A stretch of DNA of 64,000 nucleotides from Paracerasibacillus soli. Lineage in GTDB: Bacteria > Bacillota > Bacilli > Bacillales > Amphibacillaceae. A program made the translations under genes and the position numbers. The stretch lies in the NCBI RefSeq assembly GCF_034006335.1, contig NZ_JAWDIQ010000003.1; one strand, given 5' to 3'. The notes beneath the pieces were generated by a model. That model was given only the letters and a program-made list of their open reading frames with translations. It made no database searches and was not told the origin of the DNA. Every line of letters starts with the position of its first letter. Position 1 is the stretch's first letter. This document shows positions 28,346-38,385 of the stretch, in pieces.

Positions 28346-30348
28346 CTAGTCTCCTTTTGCTATATCTTTCATAAATGTTCTTTCGTAAAATTGATAAAAT
28401 AGGAGAGGGTCTGGGATTACGTAGTGAACCTTGATTCACAACATTTTCAAGCGGCTGCCCCATTAAAATCTTTTTCACTGGAACTTCTAGTTTTTTTCCA
28501 TTTAAGGTTCGCGGTATATCAGGTACAGCATATATCGCGTTTGGCACATGCCTTGGTGAGCAATGTATACGAATTTGATTGTTTATTTCCTTTTTCATAG
28601 TATCGGTAAGTACGATGTCTTTATTTAATATAATAAAAAGCGGAACAAAGGAATCACCGTTGTTTAAAGGAATATCAACAATTAGGCTATCTTTTATTCC
28701 ATCAATTTGATCAATTGCTCGATAAATTTCACTCGTCCCTATTCGTATTCCACCACGATTGATTGTTGCATCTGAACGTCCGTAAATAATACAAGTACCA
28801 CGTTCTGTAAGTTTCACATAGTCGCCGTGACGCCAAATACCCGGAAACATATCGAAATAACTATCCCGATAGCGAGAACCCATCTTGATCATTCCAAAAG
28901 TAGATGGGCATGGCAGGAAAAGGCTTTGTTAAGACAAGCTCACCAACTTTATCTAATTCAGCTTTCCCTGTTTCATCAAAGCTCTCAATACTCGCCCCAA
29001 GTCCGCGACATTGTAATTCCCCAGCGTAAACAGGTAAAATTGGAGCACCTAAAATGAAGGCCGTACATACATCTGTTCCGCCACTAATTGATGCAATCCA
29101 TAGATCCTGCTTTACATGTTCGTAACACCATAAAAATCCTTCGGGAGGTAGAGGAGAACCAGTTGAGCTGATATTTTTTAAATGCTGTAAATTAAATTCT
29201 TTCCCGGGCTCAACACCATCTTTTATACATGCTGTTAGATAGCTAGCACTAGTTCCAAATACAGTCATTTTTGTATCCTCTGCAAGTTGCCATAACATAT
29301 GGTGATGGGGGTATGTTGGGCTCCCATCGTATAAAATAATTGTACTTCCGGCAAGTAACCCACCGACTAAAAAGTTCCACATCATCCAACCAGTTGTCGT
29401 ATACCAGAAAAAACGGTCGCCATCACTTAAATCGACATGAAATGTTACAGCTTTTAAATGCTCTAGTAAAATTCCACCCTGACTATGAACGATTGGTTTC
29501 GGTACGCCTGTTGTACCAGATGAGAATAATACCCAAAGTGGTTCATTAAATTCAACGTATTCATATATTAATTCTGTTACTTCTGTCCTTTTAACCGCAT
29601 CATTCCAAGCTATTGTATTTTTTAGATGATTAAACTTAGCATTTTTATGTAAATATGGAATCGTAATGGTAGCTTCTAGAGATGGAAGTTCAGCTTGTAT
29701 ATTTTCAATAGTAGATAGCCGATCAAAGCTTTTTCCATTGTATGTATAACCATCAACTGTAATCATCATTTTAGGTGCGATTTGTTTAAATCGATCAATG
29801 ACACTTTGTGTTCCGAAATCAGGAGAAGCACTAGACCAGATAGCTCCAAGACTGGCAGTAGCGAGAAAGCAAACAATAGTTTCATAGATATTAGGTAAGT
29901 ATGCAACAACACGATCACCTTTTTGTAGACCGAGCTTTATAAATGTTTGTTGCATGGCAACGGTATCTTCATATAACTTACCCCATGTTACTTCCCTATT
30001 TTCCCTCGTTTCAGAAGTGTGGATAATTGCCGGATGTTCCAAGTGACGGTTTCGAAAGATATGTTCTACGTAGTTTATTCTTGCGTCTGCAAACCATTTT
30101 GCGCCGGGCATCTGATTGGACGTAAGCACTGTATTGTATGGTTTTGTAGAGTAGATGTTAAAATATTCCCATTGTGATTCCCAAAAATCCTCCAAGTTGT
30201 GAACAGACCACTGCCATAAGTCATCATAATTGTGAAAAGATAGCCCCTTTTGTTCTCGTAACCATTTCATGTAATGGGTAATATTTGCTTGTTCCTTTCG
30301 TGTCTGGCTGGGATTCCAAAGTAAAGTACCTTCATGAATAGATTTCAT
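28346..30348 (-). CDS. Acetoacetyl-CoA synthetase, two apparent frameshifts
   Basis: About 667 residues, the usual AacS length. Adenylate-forming motifs are visible: the P-loop FSSGTTGVPKPIVHS, WYTTTGWMMWNFLVGGLL, ISGGTDVC, the hinge region HGDYVKLTERG with GRSDATINRGGIRIG, and near the C-terminus the catalytic lysine in TLNGKKLEVPVKKIL. The frame breaks near 28880 (joining WNDQDGSRYRDSYFDMFPGIWRHGD). Near the end one extra A in CGAAAG gives RTFMKDIAKGD and a stop at 28346. The uncorrected frame instead reads into the adjacent repeat. ATG 30348 follows GGGGAGGGG. The enzyme activates acetoacetate for lipid or PHB metabolism. Confidence 0.87.
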
Positions 30349-30531
30349 AAAACCCCTCCCCTTAATATATTGACAATTATGTATATTATATTGTATACGC
30401 ATACATCGTGTAAAGAATATGAATATTGTATAAAAGTAATGCGTGTGAAATAAATCAAATTGGATTATCGGGTTGAGTACCCTTTTTTCAACAGCAAATA
30501 GGGGATTTTTCTATCCTGTACGAAAAATAGC

Positions 30532-30582
30532 AAACTTGATCAGTTAGAATTTATAGAGCATGACTCCCTTACTGACCAAGTT
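30532..30582 (-). terminator. Stem-loop after the zinc-ribbon gene
   Basis: AACTTGATCAGT and ACTGACCAAGTT pair across a 26-base loop; no strong T-run is present, so termination is only likely. Confidence 0.5.
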
Positions 30583-30624
30583 TTATAGCGTTACCGCTTA
30601 GGACGGAATATCGTCATCACTTTT

Positions 30625-30873
30625 TCATTGCTGATTTGATTCGGCAAACTTCTTGAATGTTCGTTCATCCTCGACGACTCCACAAACCCCACATTGTACG
30701 CGATACTGTGGCCCTTTGTACTTCATATGAAAAGCTTCTACTTCATGATTTGTGTAATCACTGATAACTTCACCAGATTGTGGATTTACTTTAATAGGAT
30801 GAACAACTTGCTCAATTAAATTGAAGCGAGAGCGATTTGTTTTACAGTTAGGGCATAAGTACATATATCCCAT
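30625..30873 (-). CDS. Small zinc-ribbon protein, unknown
   Basis: 82 residues with two CxxC pairs 55 residues apart (YLCPNCKTN and VQCGVCGVV), expected to bind one zinc. ATG 30873 follows GGAGGTG, so I reject the longer start at 30903. The middle is basic and polar (QVVHPIKVNPQSGEVISDYTNHE). No function can be assigned. It stands alone. Confidence 0.7.
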   Translation of the reverse strand: MGYMYLCPNCKTNRSRFNLIEQVVHPIKVNPQSGEVISDYTNHEVEAFHMKYKGPQYRVQCGVCGVVEDERTFKKFAESNQQ

Positions 30874-31078
30874 ATGTAAACACCTCCATATGTTTATTAT
30901 CAACTAAATCATATGTTTTATGAATCTTTTTTACATAAGTAACGTATGAGTAGATAAGCTCATAAAAGAAGGGAGAATTCAAGTAAATTAATTTAGAAGA
31001 ATCTCCCTATAGTCTATTTAATTCATGTATAATAGAAATATTATTAATTTAATTTTATTACAGGCTAATTGGCTGTAT

Positions 31079-31133
31079 GATTCCACTTCAAGAATGTTAG
31101 GCGAAAGAAGAATGATAAGTGTTGGATCAACAG
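31079..31133. repeat. Dispersed hairpin repeat (GATC-CACTT/AAGTG-GATC type)
   Basis: GATTCCACTTCA-GAAT ... ATGATAAGTGTTGGATCAACAG. The same framework with better pairing occurs at 45763-45815. Together they suggest a small family of ~55-bp hairpins in intergenic space. Confidence 0.45.
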
Positions 31134-31302
31134 AAAGTCAAAAGTCCGATTTTTTCGGGCATAAAAGACGTAGGAACATGTTGCTACTTTAGTCTTTGTT
31201 CCCCTTCAACTTTCAAATAGGGGAGTGTAAAAAGCCACCACGGAATGAAGTTTTACTTTGTATTGTAAGGCTTTTAACATCAGTGAAAGCAGGTTCAGTG
31301 AT

Positions 31303-31911
31303 ATGGGAACATGGTACGAATTTATTAGTCAATTTGGATATGTTGCTATTTTTGGCTTACTAACGCTTGGTATTATTGGCCTCCCAGTTCCAGATGAAGT
31401 CCTTCTCACATATTTAGGTTATGTGACATCTATTGGAAAAATGAGTTTTACGTTTACCTTTCTTACCGCACTTTTAGGATCGGTTTTAGGTATTTCTATC
31501 AGCTATTATCTTGGACTAAAGTTGGGAGAGCCTTTTATAAAAAAATATGGCAAAAGGTTTTTCATTAGTGAACGGACGTTTGAGAGGGCAAAGCGATTGT
31601 TTCATAAATATGGTGCTTTCATGCTAGTCATTAGTTACTTCATTCCCGGCATCCGACATGTAGCAGCTTATATGAGTGGGATAACACGCTATTCTTTTAA
31701 AAGGTTTGCGTTATTTGCATATACAGGCGCTGTTTTTTGGGTTTTATTATTTTTAGTTATAGGGAATCGTCTGGGCGTACATTGGAATGTCATTTTCCTC
31801 TTTACACGTAAATACATGTGGAGTATGATTGTTTTATTAGTTGTTTGCATTGTTTTTGGAACGATATACTATCGTCATCGTTTACGAAAGCAAAATGTAC
31901 AAGAATTGTAA
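31303..31911 (+). CDS. DedA family membrane protein
   Basis: 202 residues from ATG 31303. It shows the DedA/SNARE-associated signature: GLPVPDEVLL, the SYYLGLKLGEPFIKKYGK segment, FHKYGAFMLVISYFIPGIRHVAAYMSG with the conserved R in PGIRH, and a final helix. DedA proteins flip phospholipids or undecaprenyl phosphate across the membrane; the PGIRH-type motif is needed in studied members. No clear ribosome site is seen before 31303, so the start is a choice by homology to the family N-terminus. Confidence 0.83.
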   Translation: MGTWYEFISQFGYVAIFGLLTLGIIGLPVPDEVLLTYLGYVTSIGKMSFTFTFLTALLGSVLGISISYYLGLKLGEPFIKKYGKRFFISERTFERAKRLFHKYGAFMLVISYFIPGIRHVAAYMSGITRYSFKRFALFAYTGAVFWVLLFLVIGNRLGVHWNVIFLFTRKYMWSMIVLLVVCIVFGTIYYRHRLRKQNVQEL

Positions 31912-32060
31912 AGTGCATAGAAATATTATTGTTTTGAGAAGAAGGAAAGCTAAAATCACTTTCCTTGTTTCATAACAGAAGTCTTAAAACATCGTACTCG
32001 CTATTTATTGTTTATTCCACACAGCGAGAGGTTCACCGACGGTAACTTCTGTACTTTTAT

Positions 32061-32786
32061 TCATAAGAGAATGGAATGACTATTTTTCTCAATAAAGAGA
32101 ATGACAGTAGATCCAAATGAAAAATATCCTAACTCTTCACCCTTTGTAAATTTATCTTCTGAATGTATGAGTTGGATTGAATTAATATTTAAAGCACCAA
32201 CTTTAACCATCGCTATGTTGCCAAATTCTGTTTGTAGTTCAGAAATGAGCCGATAATTTGTGGCGAAAAGTGCATCACCCCAACGCATTCCTAGACTGTT
32301 AACAGGAAATGACTTTTCACCTAAAGCATAGCGTGAATGTAATGTCCCACTTATTGGATAATGAAAACGATGATAGTGTCTCGGAGATAAATAAAGAATG
32401 TAGAAGAAGCCGTCCTCATATTTTTTGGCTCTTTCTTTACTACCGAGTACATGATCTAATTGATAAAGACGATCTTTGATAAAAAAGGTTTGGTTTTTCA
32501 TAATCGGACCCATATCACTTAAAACACCATCGACTGGTGATATCAGTGTGTTGGGTGAAGCGTCAATTGGACGCAAATTATCTTTAAGCTGTCGTGTGAA
32601 AAAGTCATGAAGTGAACCATATTGATGAATAGGTAATTTCATTTCATTTTGATTGATTTGATACGTATTTGCAAATGGTCGTATAAGAGGCTTACTACAC
32701 TTTGACTTTGCAAACGATTTTAATATAGAAGAACTATAGGGATTTCCGGTTAATTCCACAAAATATTTAAAAATAAATTTAAGCAT
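32061..32786 (-). CDS. psd: Phosphatidylserine decarboxylase
   Basis: 241 residues. The key site is FGSTVILFIEK near the C-terminus: the GST motif where the proenzyme cuts itself and the Ser becomes the pyruvoyl group. HRFHYPISG and DGVLSDMG are other conserved blocks. It converts phosphatidylserine to phosphatidylethanolamine at the membrane. The start follows AAAGGTG. It is divergent from pssA with a 50-bp gap, unlike the B. subtilis pssA-ybfM-psd order on one strand. Confidence 0.9.
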   Translation of the reverse strand: MLKFIFKYFVELTGNPYSSSILKSFAKSKCSKPLIRPFANTYQINQNEMKLPIHQYGSLHDFFTRQLKDNLRPIDASPNTLISPVDGVLSDMGPIMKNQTFFIKDRLYQLDHVLGSKERAKKYEDGFFYILYLSPRHYHRFHYPISGTLHSRYALGEKSFPVNSLGMRWGDALFATNYRLISELQTEFGNIAMVKVGALNINSIQLIHSEDKFTKGEELGYFSFGSTVILFIEKNSHSILL

Positions 32787-32836
32787 ACTTTTTCACACCT
32801 TTGTAAGTAAAATAAAATTTTTCTGGGGATTGATTT

Positions 32837-33370
32837 ATGTTTTTAATTAGACGTATTGATTATACTAAAATAAAAGCACAAATGGCTAATTTTATTACGT
32901 TAATAAATTTAAGTTTTGGTGCAGTTGCTATTATAACTTTGTTAAAAGGCTTTGTTCACATGAGTATTTTGTTTATATTCCTAGCGGCACTGTTTGATAG
33001 ATTTGATGGTATGGTTGCAAGAAAGTATAATATTGAATCAGATTTTGGTAAAGAGCTTGATTCCCTTTGTGATATGGTGTCCTTTGGAGTTGCACCAGCA
33101 ATGTTAATTTATCAAACAAGTTTGGACAGTATTCCAGGTGTCGGTCTATCATTAGTTATTATTTTTATACTTTGTGGTGCTGTTCGTTTAGCAAGATATA
33201 ATGTAAAAGAATTTGATGGTGCATTTTATGGCATCCCTATTACAGCAGCAGGGGTCATCTTAACATTTTGTGCCTTATTTGCAGAACACTTACCGATTCT
33301 ATTTTATGCAATTCTAACAACAATATTAGCAATTCTTATGGTTAGTAACATTCGAATTCAAAAAATGTAG
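32837..33370 (+). CDS. pssA: CDP-diacylglycerol-serine O-phosphatidyltransferase
   Basis: 177 residues with six membrane helices and the complete CDP-alcohol phosphotransferase motif DGMVARKYNIESDFGKELDS followed by LCD (DG-x2-AR-x8-G-x3-D-x3-D). It makes phosphatidylserine, the substrate of the Psd encoded head-to-head with it. The shared 50-bp intergenic region must hold both promoters, so the pair is likely co-regulated. Confidence 0.92.
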   Translation: MFLIRRIDYTKIKAQMANFITLINLSFGAVAIITLLKGFVHMSILFIFLAALFDRFDGMVARKYNIESDFGKELDSLCDMVSFGVAPAMLIYQTSLDSIPGVGLSLVIIFILCGAVRLARYNVKEFDGAFYGIPITAAGVILTFCALFAEHLPILFYAILTTILAILMVSNIRIQKM

Positions 33371-33376
33371 GAATGA

Positions 33377-33427
33377 AAAAAATAGTAGTACAACCAGCGT
33401 AATGGCATGGATTGTACTACTATTTTT
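33377..33427. terminator. Bidirectional terminator between pssA and the YueI gene
   Basis: AAAAATAGTAGTACAA and TTGTACTACTATTTTT form a 16-bp perfect stem with A and T runs on both strands. Confidence 0.88.
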
Positions 33428-33444
33428 GTGTATAAGGTCATCAA

Positions 33445-33891
33445 CTATGAAAGCCAGTCTTTGAGCTTATATATAAACGGCTTCCTTTTTTCATTTGTGT
33501 TTGGATCCTTTGTAGGAATCTCATTTTCAGAAATAAAAATATCCTCTTTATCAATCGCGTAATCATAAGCTAATACAGCGCCGATGTCAGTATCCACTTC
33601 CTCGTTTGTGATGACTGTGTATGGAATGTTATATTTTTCAGCAACCTTTTTTTCTTCCTTTAAAAACTGGTTTGCCACGTGGCCATTAAAAATAAGTGTT
33701 GCTTCCGGATGTTTTTGCATTTCTTCCGCCAATCGACTAACTCCTTTATCAGTCATAACCTGGCCAATTGTTAAGGCTAAAACAACACGCTCACGAAGCG
33801 TACCAAGAAATCGATTGCGTTCTTCCTGTTTAGGCAGTCTTGTTCCATAAATTCCGTCTGTGAGATAATCGTCAACACTTTTATTTCCCAT
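33445..33891 (-). CDS. yueI: YueI family (DUF1694) protein
   Basis: 148 residues starting MGNKSVDDYLTDGIYGTRLPKQEERNRFLGTLRERV, the conserved opening of the YueI family, with FNGHVANQFLKEEKKVAEKYNIPYTVITNEEVDTDIGAVLAY in the middle. It is soluble and of unknown function; homologues occur throughout the Bacillales. The frame is intact. Confidence 0.85.
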   Translation of the reverse strand: MGNKSVDDYLTDGIYGTRLPKQEERNRFLGTLRERVVLALTIGQVMTDKGVSRLAEEMQKHPEATLIFNGHVANQFLKEEKKVAEKYNIPYTVITNEEVDTDIGAVLAYDYAIDKEDIFISENEIPTKDPNTNEKRKPFIYKLKDWLS

Positions 33892-34050
33892 TTTGATTCC
33901 TCGCTTTTTTAATGATTACGATATCATGATGTATGTGAAAGTATCTACATATATTGTACGAAGTTCTCGCGTTTGATGCAATGAAATCAGTGCAAAATTA
34001 GGCAGTGTGTAATAAAAAGTTGTTTTATGTACGATGAATGGATATAGTAG

Positions 34051-34090
34051 AAAACTGGTGTGTTCCAATCGGAGTATCACACCAGTTTTT
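34051..34090 (-). terminator. Terminator of the YfhD-like gene
   Basis: AAAACTGGTGTG pairs with CACACCAGTTTT and has T-runs; it lies just after the YfhD-like stop on the minus strand. Confidence 0.82.
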
Positions 34091-34095
34091 TAATA

Positions 34096-34281
34096 CTATA
34101 AAGTTTTTCTTTGTTGTTTCACGCGCCTATCAGCAGCTTTGCTTCTGTTTTGGGCTTCCTTATCATCATCATCTGCAAGTTCCTCGGAGAACTCAATATC
34201 TAATCCATCAGACAATTGATTTTTAGGCGTCTGTGCAAGATGTCTCTTACCACGAGATTTCCGATGTTCATCTCTTCCCAT
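34096..34281 (-). CDS. YfhD family small protein
   Basis: 61 residues, very polar: MGRDEHRKSRGKRHLAQTPKN, then DGLDIEFSEELADDDDKEAQNR and a basic end. The block IEFSEELADxDD is the YfhD family mark. GAGGTG precedes ATG 34281, which excludes the three-codon-longer start. YfhD proteins are small Bacillales proteins reported as sporulation-linked; their function is unknown. Confidence 0.78.
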   Translation of the reverse strand: MGRDEHRKSRGKRHLAQTPKNQLSDGLDIEFSEELADDDDKEAQNRSKAADRRVKQQRKTL

Positions 34282-34596
34282 GTGTGTCACCTCATTTCAG
34301 TAAACTTACGCTTATCTTGTTCAATATCGTAATTTTTGCTGTTTGAGGAAATATGATTTTTATTTTCTTCCACACGTTAAACATGAAATTACCTAGAGGT
34401 CTGCGTCTTTTATAACGTAATCGTCTTTTTTGATTACGCATCCTTAGTATGTGTTATTCAAAGGAAAAAATAAAAGTAATTATTTAACAATACTACGGTT
34501 GGAAGTTAAAGGTTACAATAGGATGGGGATTTGGAAGATATTCGAAGTATGTAAACAAGATTTCCACAACGTATTGCCAAGAGAAGATAAATAAAA
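34282..34596. other. Intergenic region of about 315 bp
   Basis: Between the YfhD promoter and the interrupted ltaS terminator. I see no gene. A possible weak inverted repeat (GTAATCG.. TGATTACG near 34420) is the only structure. Confidence 0.4.
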
Positions 34597-34614
34597 AGAG
34601 ACAGAACAAAAGGG
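34597..34614 (-). terminator. Distal arm of the ltaS terminator, separated by the insertion sequence
   Basis: AGAGACAGAACAAAAGGG (34597-34614) would pair with CCCTTTGT (34621-34628) joined to TTTGTCTCT (36166-36174). On the minus strand the T-run TTTTTATTT lies beyond it. Without the insertion this is a ~17-bp terminator for ltaS. Confidence 0.75.
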
Positions 34615-34620
34615 ATTGAA

Positions 34621-34628
34621 CCCTTTGT
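34621..34628. repeat. 8-bp target-site duplication, left
   Basis: CCCTTTGT, identical to 36158-36165 on the other side of the insertion sequence. Confidence 0.85.
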
Positions 34629-36157
34629 GGCTCTTTGTCAAATAGTGTTGGTGGCTGAATTAAGGTCGCTAAAATATTAATGATTCGGGATCTGTTTATC
34701 CTGCCACTTAAGCGGCAGGATAAACAGATTCTTTTTGTTGGCTTATAATTGCTTTTAACTTGAAATGAAGCATAATTCTACTTTTAAAGTTATTAAAGTT
34801 TCGATAGCCGTATGCAACTCGATTTAATACTTTGATTTTATTATTAATACCTTCAATTCGCCCATTACTGTATGGATATGATAGACTATTCTCTATAAAA
34901 GGTAAGTGTTTTTTTAGTGTTTTTACGCTTGTTCTCATATAGCGAGAAACTGTGTTTAAGTTAACTGTCGACAATATATTTTCGAATGCCTTAAAATCCT
35001 TTTCCTTGATACTTTCCAATAATGATTGATAAAGATTGTAGTTCACTTTTAGATTGGCATCATAACTTAATAATTCTTCTACTACATTAACTTCTAGACG
35101 TTGCCCAAACAGCCTATAGTACTTGTATTCGGTATAAGATAAATCCCCTTTGTATTTCAATAATAGTCGCCAGTATCTTTTTAAACGGCGGTATTTTTTC
35201 ATATCTTCCCCACTTGATGTTCGGAGGGAATTCATCACACGCACGCGTGTCATATTCATTGCACGACTAATTAATTGAACTAGGTGAAAACGGTCAATAA
35301 TAATTTTTGCTTGTGGAAAAACTTCTTGGATGACATTCACATATCCCGCATTCATATCAATGGTGACAGTTTCTACTTTTTTTAAATCCCGTCTTTGATA
35401 GTTGGCAATAAAGTGATTTTTAATGGTATGGCTATCACGACGATCTAAAATATCGAGGATATCCCCATTCTCTCCATTAACATATTCAAAAGCCATTTGC
35501 CCCTTTGCATATTTAAACTCATCAAACGATAAATGTTTCGGTAAAGCATGATAGTATGGCTCATATTTTTTAGCTTCTGTCGTTATGATACGTTGGACTG
35601 TTGTGGTTGAAACCGAACAGTCTTTGGCAATATCAGTTAGTGATTGTGCATCGGTTGATTTTATAAGTACTTTAGCTCTTGTATGATATGAAATAAAGCA
35701 GTGTTCTTTAACGATTGATGTACGTGCAATAAAAGAAGCATTACAAGCTTTACAGAAAAATCGCTGTTTCTTTAAGTTTAAAAACGTTGGATAGATACCA
35801 GACATTGGTAAGGTAATACGTGATGTTTTCGTGCCATTTTTATAAACGGTATAATTTTCATTCTTAACCCCACAACACTCACAATGTGTGGGCGTATAGG
35901 TAAGTTTGGCTGAAATAAACTTAGCCAATATTCCTTGATGTTTCTTAATTTGAATAGAATCTTCTTCAATCGTGATGTTTTTATCTTGTATATCGAGTAA
36001 AATTTTCATATTATTAGAGTAAGACAAGTGATTTCCCTCCTGAATTGGGTTTTGGTTGACTTTAATTCTACAGGGAAACTCACTTGTTTTCTATTTTTAC
36101 TAATACTAAAAATAGTGTTAGTGAATTTTTATCACCAACACTATTTATTGTAGAGCC
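34629..36157. mobile_element. ISL3 family insertion sequence, complete (1,529 bp)
   Basis: Inverted ends: the left end begins GGCTCT, then AAATAGTGTTGGTG; the right end complement reads GGCTCTA then AAATAGTGTTGGTG, with AATT after both. Flanked by a perfect 8-bp duplication CCCTTTGT, as expected for ISL3. It carries one intact transposase frame on the minus strand. A 12-bp palindrome near the left end (ATCTGTTTATCCTGCC and GGCAGGATAAACAGAT, 34691-34732) forms a hairpin after the transposase stop. Intact ends, frame and duplication point to a recent insertion. Confidence 0.92.
34708..36027 (-). CDS. tnp: ISL3 family transposase
   Basis: 439 residues, a full-length and unbroken frame. The N-terminal zinc ribbon has CECCG and a second CxxC (FFCKACNASF). 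Then comes a helix-turn-helix (SLTDIAKDCSVSTTTVQRII) and the DDE domain: first D in LSFDEF, second D in TVTIDMNAGY with HLVQLISRAMN, and the C-terminal E in YSNGRIEGINNKIK. TTG 36027 follows GGAGGG; ATG 36009 is an alternative. It mobilises the surrounding element by cut-and-paste. Confidence 0.93.
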   Translation of the reverse strand: MSYSNNMKILLDIQDKNITIEEDSIQIKKHQGILAKFISAKLTYTPTHCECCGVKNENYTVYKNGTKTSRITLPMSGIYPTFLNLKKQRFFCKACNASFIARTSIVKEHCFISYHTRAKVLIKSTDAQSLTDIAKDCSVSTTTVQRIITTEAKKYEPYYHALPKHLSFDEFKYAKGQMAFEYVNGENGDILDILDRRDSHTIKNHFIANYQRRDLKKVETVTIDMNAGYVNVIQEVFPQAKIIIDRFHLVQLISRAMNMTRVRVMNSLRTSSGEDMKKYRRLKRYWRLLLKYKGDLSYTEYKYYRLFGQRLEVNVVEELLSYDANLKVNYNLYQSLLESIKEKDFKAFENILSTVNLNTVSRYMRTSVKTLKKHLPFIENSLSYPYSNGRIEGINNKIKVLNRVAYGYRNFNNFKSRIMLHFKLKAIISQQKESVYPAA

Positions 36158-36165
36158 CCCTTTGT
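36158..36165. repeat. 8-bp target-site duplication, right
   Basis: CCCTTTGT, the partner of 34621-34628. Confidence 0.85.
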
Positions 36166-36184
36166 TTTGTCTCTCGTTGTAAAT

Positions 36185-38151
36185 TTATTCACTCTCTTGT
36201 TCTGATTGAACAGGAGGATTTTCTGTTTCTGATTCATCTTTCCCATACTTATACTGAGTAGGGTCAACCGGTTTCCAATCGTCATTTGGTTTATAAAAAC
36301 GGAGTAAATCACCAAATACTAACTTATCGGAAAGAGCTAATTCATGTTCAACTTGCTCTCTTAATTCCTTCATTTCTTCAGTAGGTTCGATTTCTTCTCC
36401 CGTTTTATTATCATAGTATGTTCCTGAAATCATACTATAGTCAGTCGTAATAAATGTTCCATTACGGAATGGGATGAAGTCTTTGTGATCCTTAGAAAAT
36501 ATATCTGTACCAAATTGGATATAATCTTGTGCTCGGATTCCCATTAAGTGTAATAATGTTGGCATAACATCCATTTGGCCGGCGTACTCGTGATTAATTC
36601 CCTTGCTTTCAACACCAGGGATTTTAATGATTAAAGGCACGCGTTGTAGTTGTGCACTCTTAAATGGTGTAATTTCCTCACCTAGAAGTTCTGACATTGC
36701 TCGATTATGGTTTTCAGAAATTCCATAGTGGTCACCATAAAGTAAAATAACTGAGTTGTCATATAGACCAGCTTCTTTTAAATCGTGGAAGAACTGTTCT
36801 AATGATTCATCTAAATAACGTGCTGTTTGGAAGTAACGGTCTACTGATTTGTCACCTGTTTCGGCAGGTGCAATTGTCGTCTCATCTTCATCAATTAAAT
36901 ATGGGTGATGGTGAGTTAATGTCATAGTATGTGCATAAAATGGTTGCTTTAATGATTGAAGCATTGGGATAGACTCTTTAAAGAATGGTTTATCCTTTAG
37001 TCCATAGTTAATGACATTATCTTCACTCATATCATAATAAGATGCGTCGAAATATTCATCGATTCCAAATTGCTTGTAAATCTCATCGCGGTTCCAAAAT
37101 GATTTATAGTCACCGTGTAAAACGGCTGATGTGTAACCGAGTTTCTGATCTAAAATTGCAGGTAATGCTTGATACGTATTTGTACCTTTCGTAAAGAATG
37201 CAGCACCTTGTGGTAGCCCATATAACGAGTTGTCTAAGATAAACTCTGCATCCGCTGTTTTCCCTTGCTCTGTTTGATGGAAAAAGTTATCAAAATACGT
37301 AAAACCTTGACTTTTATCGTGTACTAAAGAATTCAAAAATGGTGTAACTTCTTCACCATGAAGTTTATAATCTATTAAAAATGATTGGAAAGATTCTAGG
37401 TGAATTTTAATAATATTTTTCCCTTTAGCAACACCAAATAATTTGGGTTTGGTTCAGCAAACTTATTTTTTGTGTAGTTCTCAACCTCTGTAATGTCACT
37501 ACTATCTGCAAATACACGTTGAGAAGACGTTTTTAAGTTTTGAATTGCATCATAAATTGCAAAGTTGTAAGCCCCAAGATATTTCACAATATAGTTACGG
37601 TCGAAAGATCTTTTTAATAATTGTGGTCGATCTGCTTCAGCCATTCCTAAGTTAATAGAAAAAGCGATGATACCTGTCATTAAAACGAGTACAGGCTTTT
37701 TCCAATTGATGCGTGTTAAAGACCAATTTTTACGAGACCATACATACAATGCAATTAATACGATAATATCAAGCGTATAAAATAAATCATGCCATTCTAT
37801 TAAGTTAGCAATACTGCCACCTAAACTACCAAAGTTACTTGTTTGTGTAAGCGTCGGTAGCGTAATATAATCAGTATTGAAACGATAATAAACAACATTT
37901 GCATAAAGGAAGAAACTCATTAAACCTTCAATTATAATAATCCAAATGCCCGCTCTTTTTCCTTTGGCAAATAATGCGATGCCAAGAAAAATTAATGCGG
38001 AACTAAGTGGATTAAAAAATAAGAGAAATTGTTGTACACCATTTTTAACATCTAAGTTGAATTCATTTAAATAAATTATATACGATTTTAGCCAAAGTAA
38101 AGTCACTGCTACAAAGAAAAATCCCATCTTTGTTGATAATGCTTTCTTCAC
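36185..38151 (-). CDS. ltaS: Lipoteichoic acid synthase, apparent frameshift
   Basis: About 655 residues. Five N-terminal membrane helices (MKKALSTKMGFFFVAVTLLWLKSYI ...) precede an extracellular sulfatase-fold domain. The catalytic threonine lies in EQGKTADAEF; metal and substrate residues include the GDHYG and HTMTLTHHHPY blocks and FWNRDE. The frame breaks near 37443; one extra A in CCCAAATT gives NPKLFGVAKGKNIIKIHLESFQSFLIDYK, the conserved first Glu region of the active domain. It polymerises glycerol phosphate from phosphatidylglycerol onto the lipid anchor. Its terminator has been split by the insertion sequence downstream. Confidence 0.92.
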
Positions 38152-38385
38152 TTTGATTCACCTCTGTTAATTTTTATAGTCAAGAAAAGTCTATAAACAA
38201 ATTTTAACAATAAGTAATTTTAACGCATAATCACCAGAACATCAATAGCTAGTTTACATTTTTTACTTGGGAAAGTATACCTAATTGAATATCTTATGGT
38301 AAAATAAGCTTTGTTGCAAATTTCGACATATATAGGAAACACGATATATAGAACGGAAATGATAGGATATAGAAGGAGCAATAAT

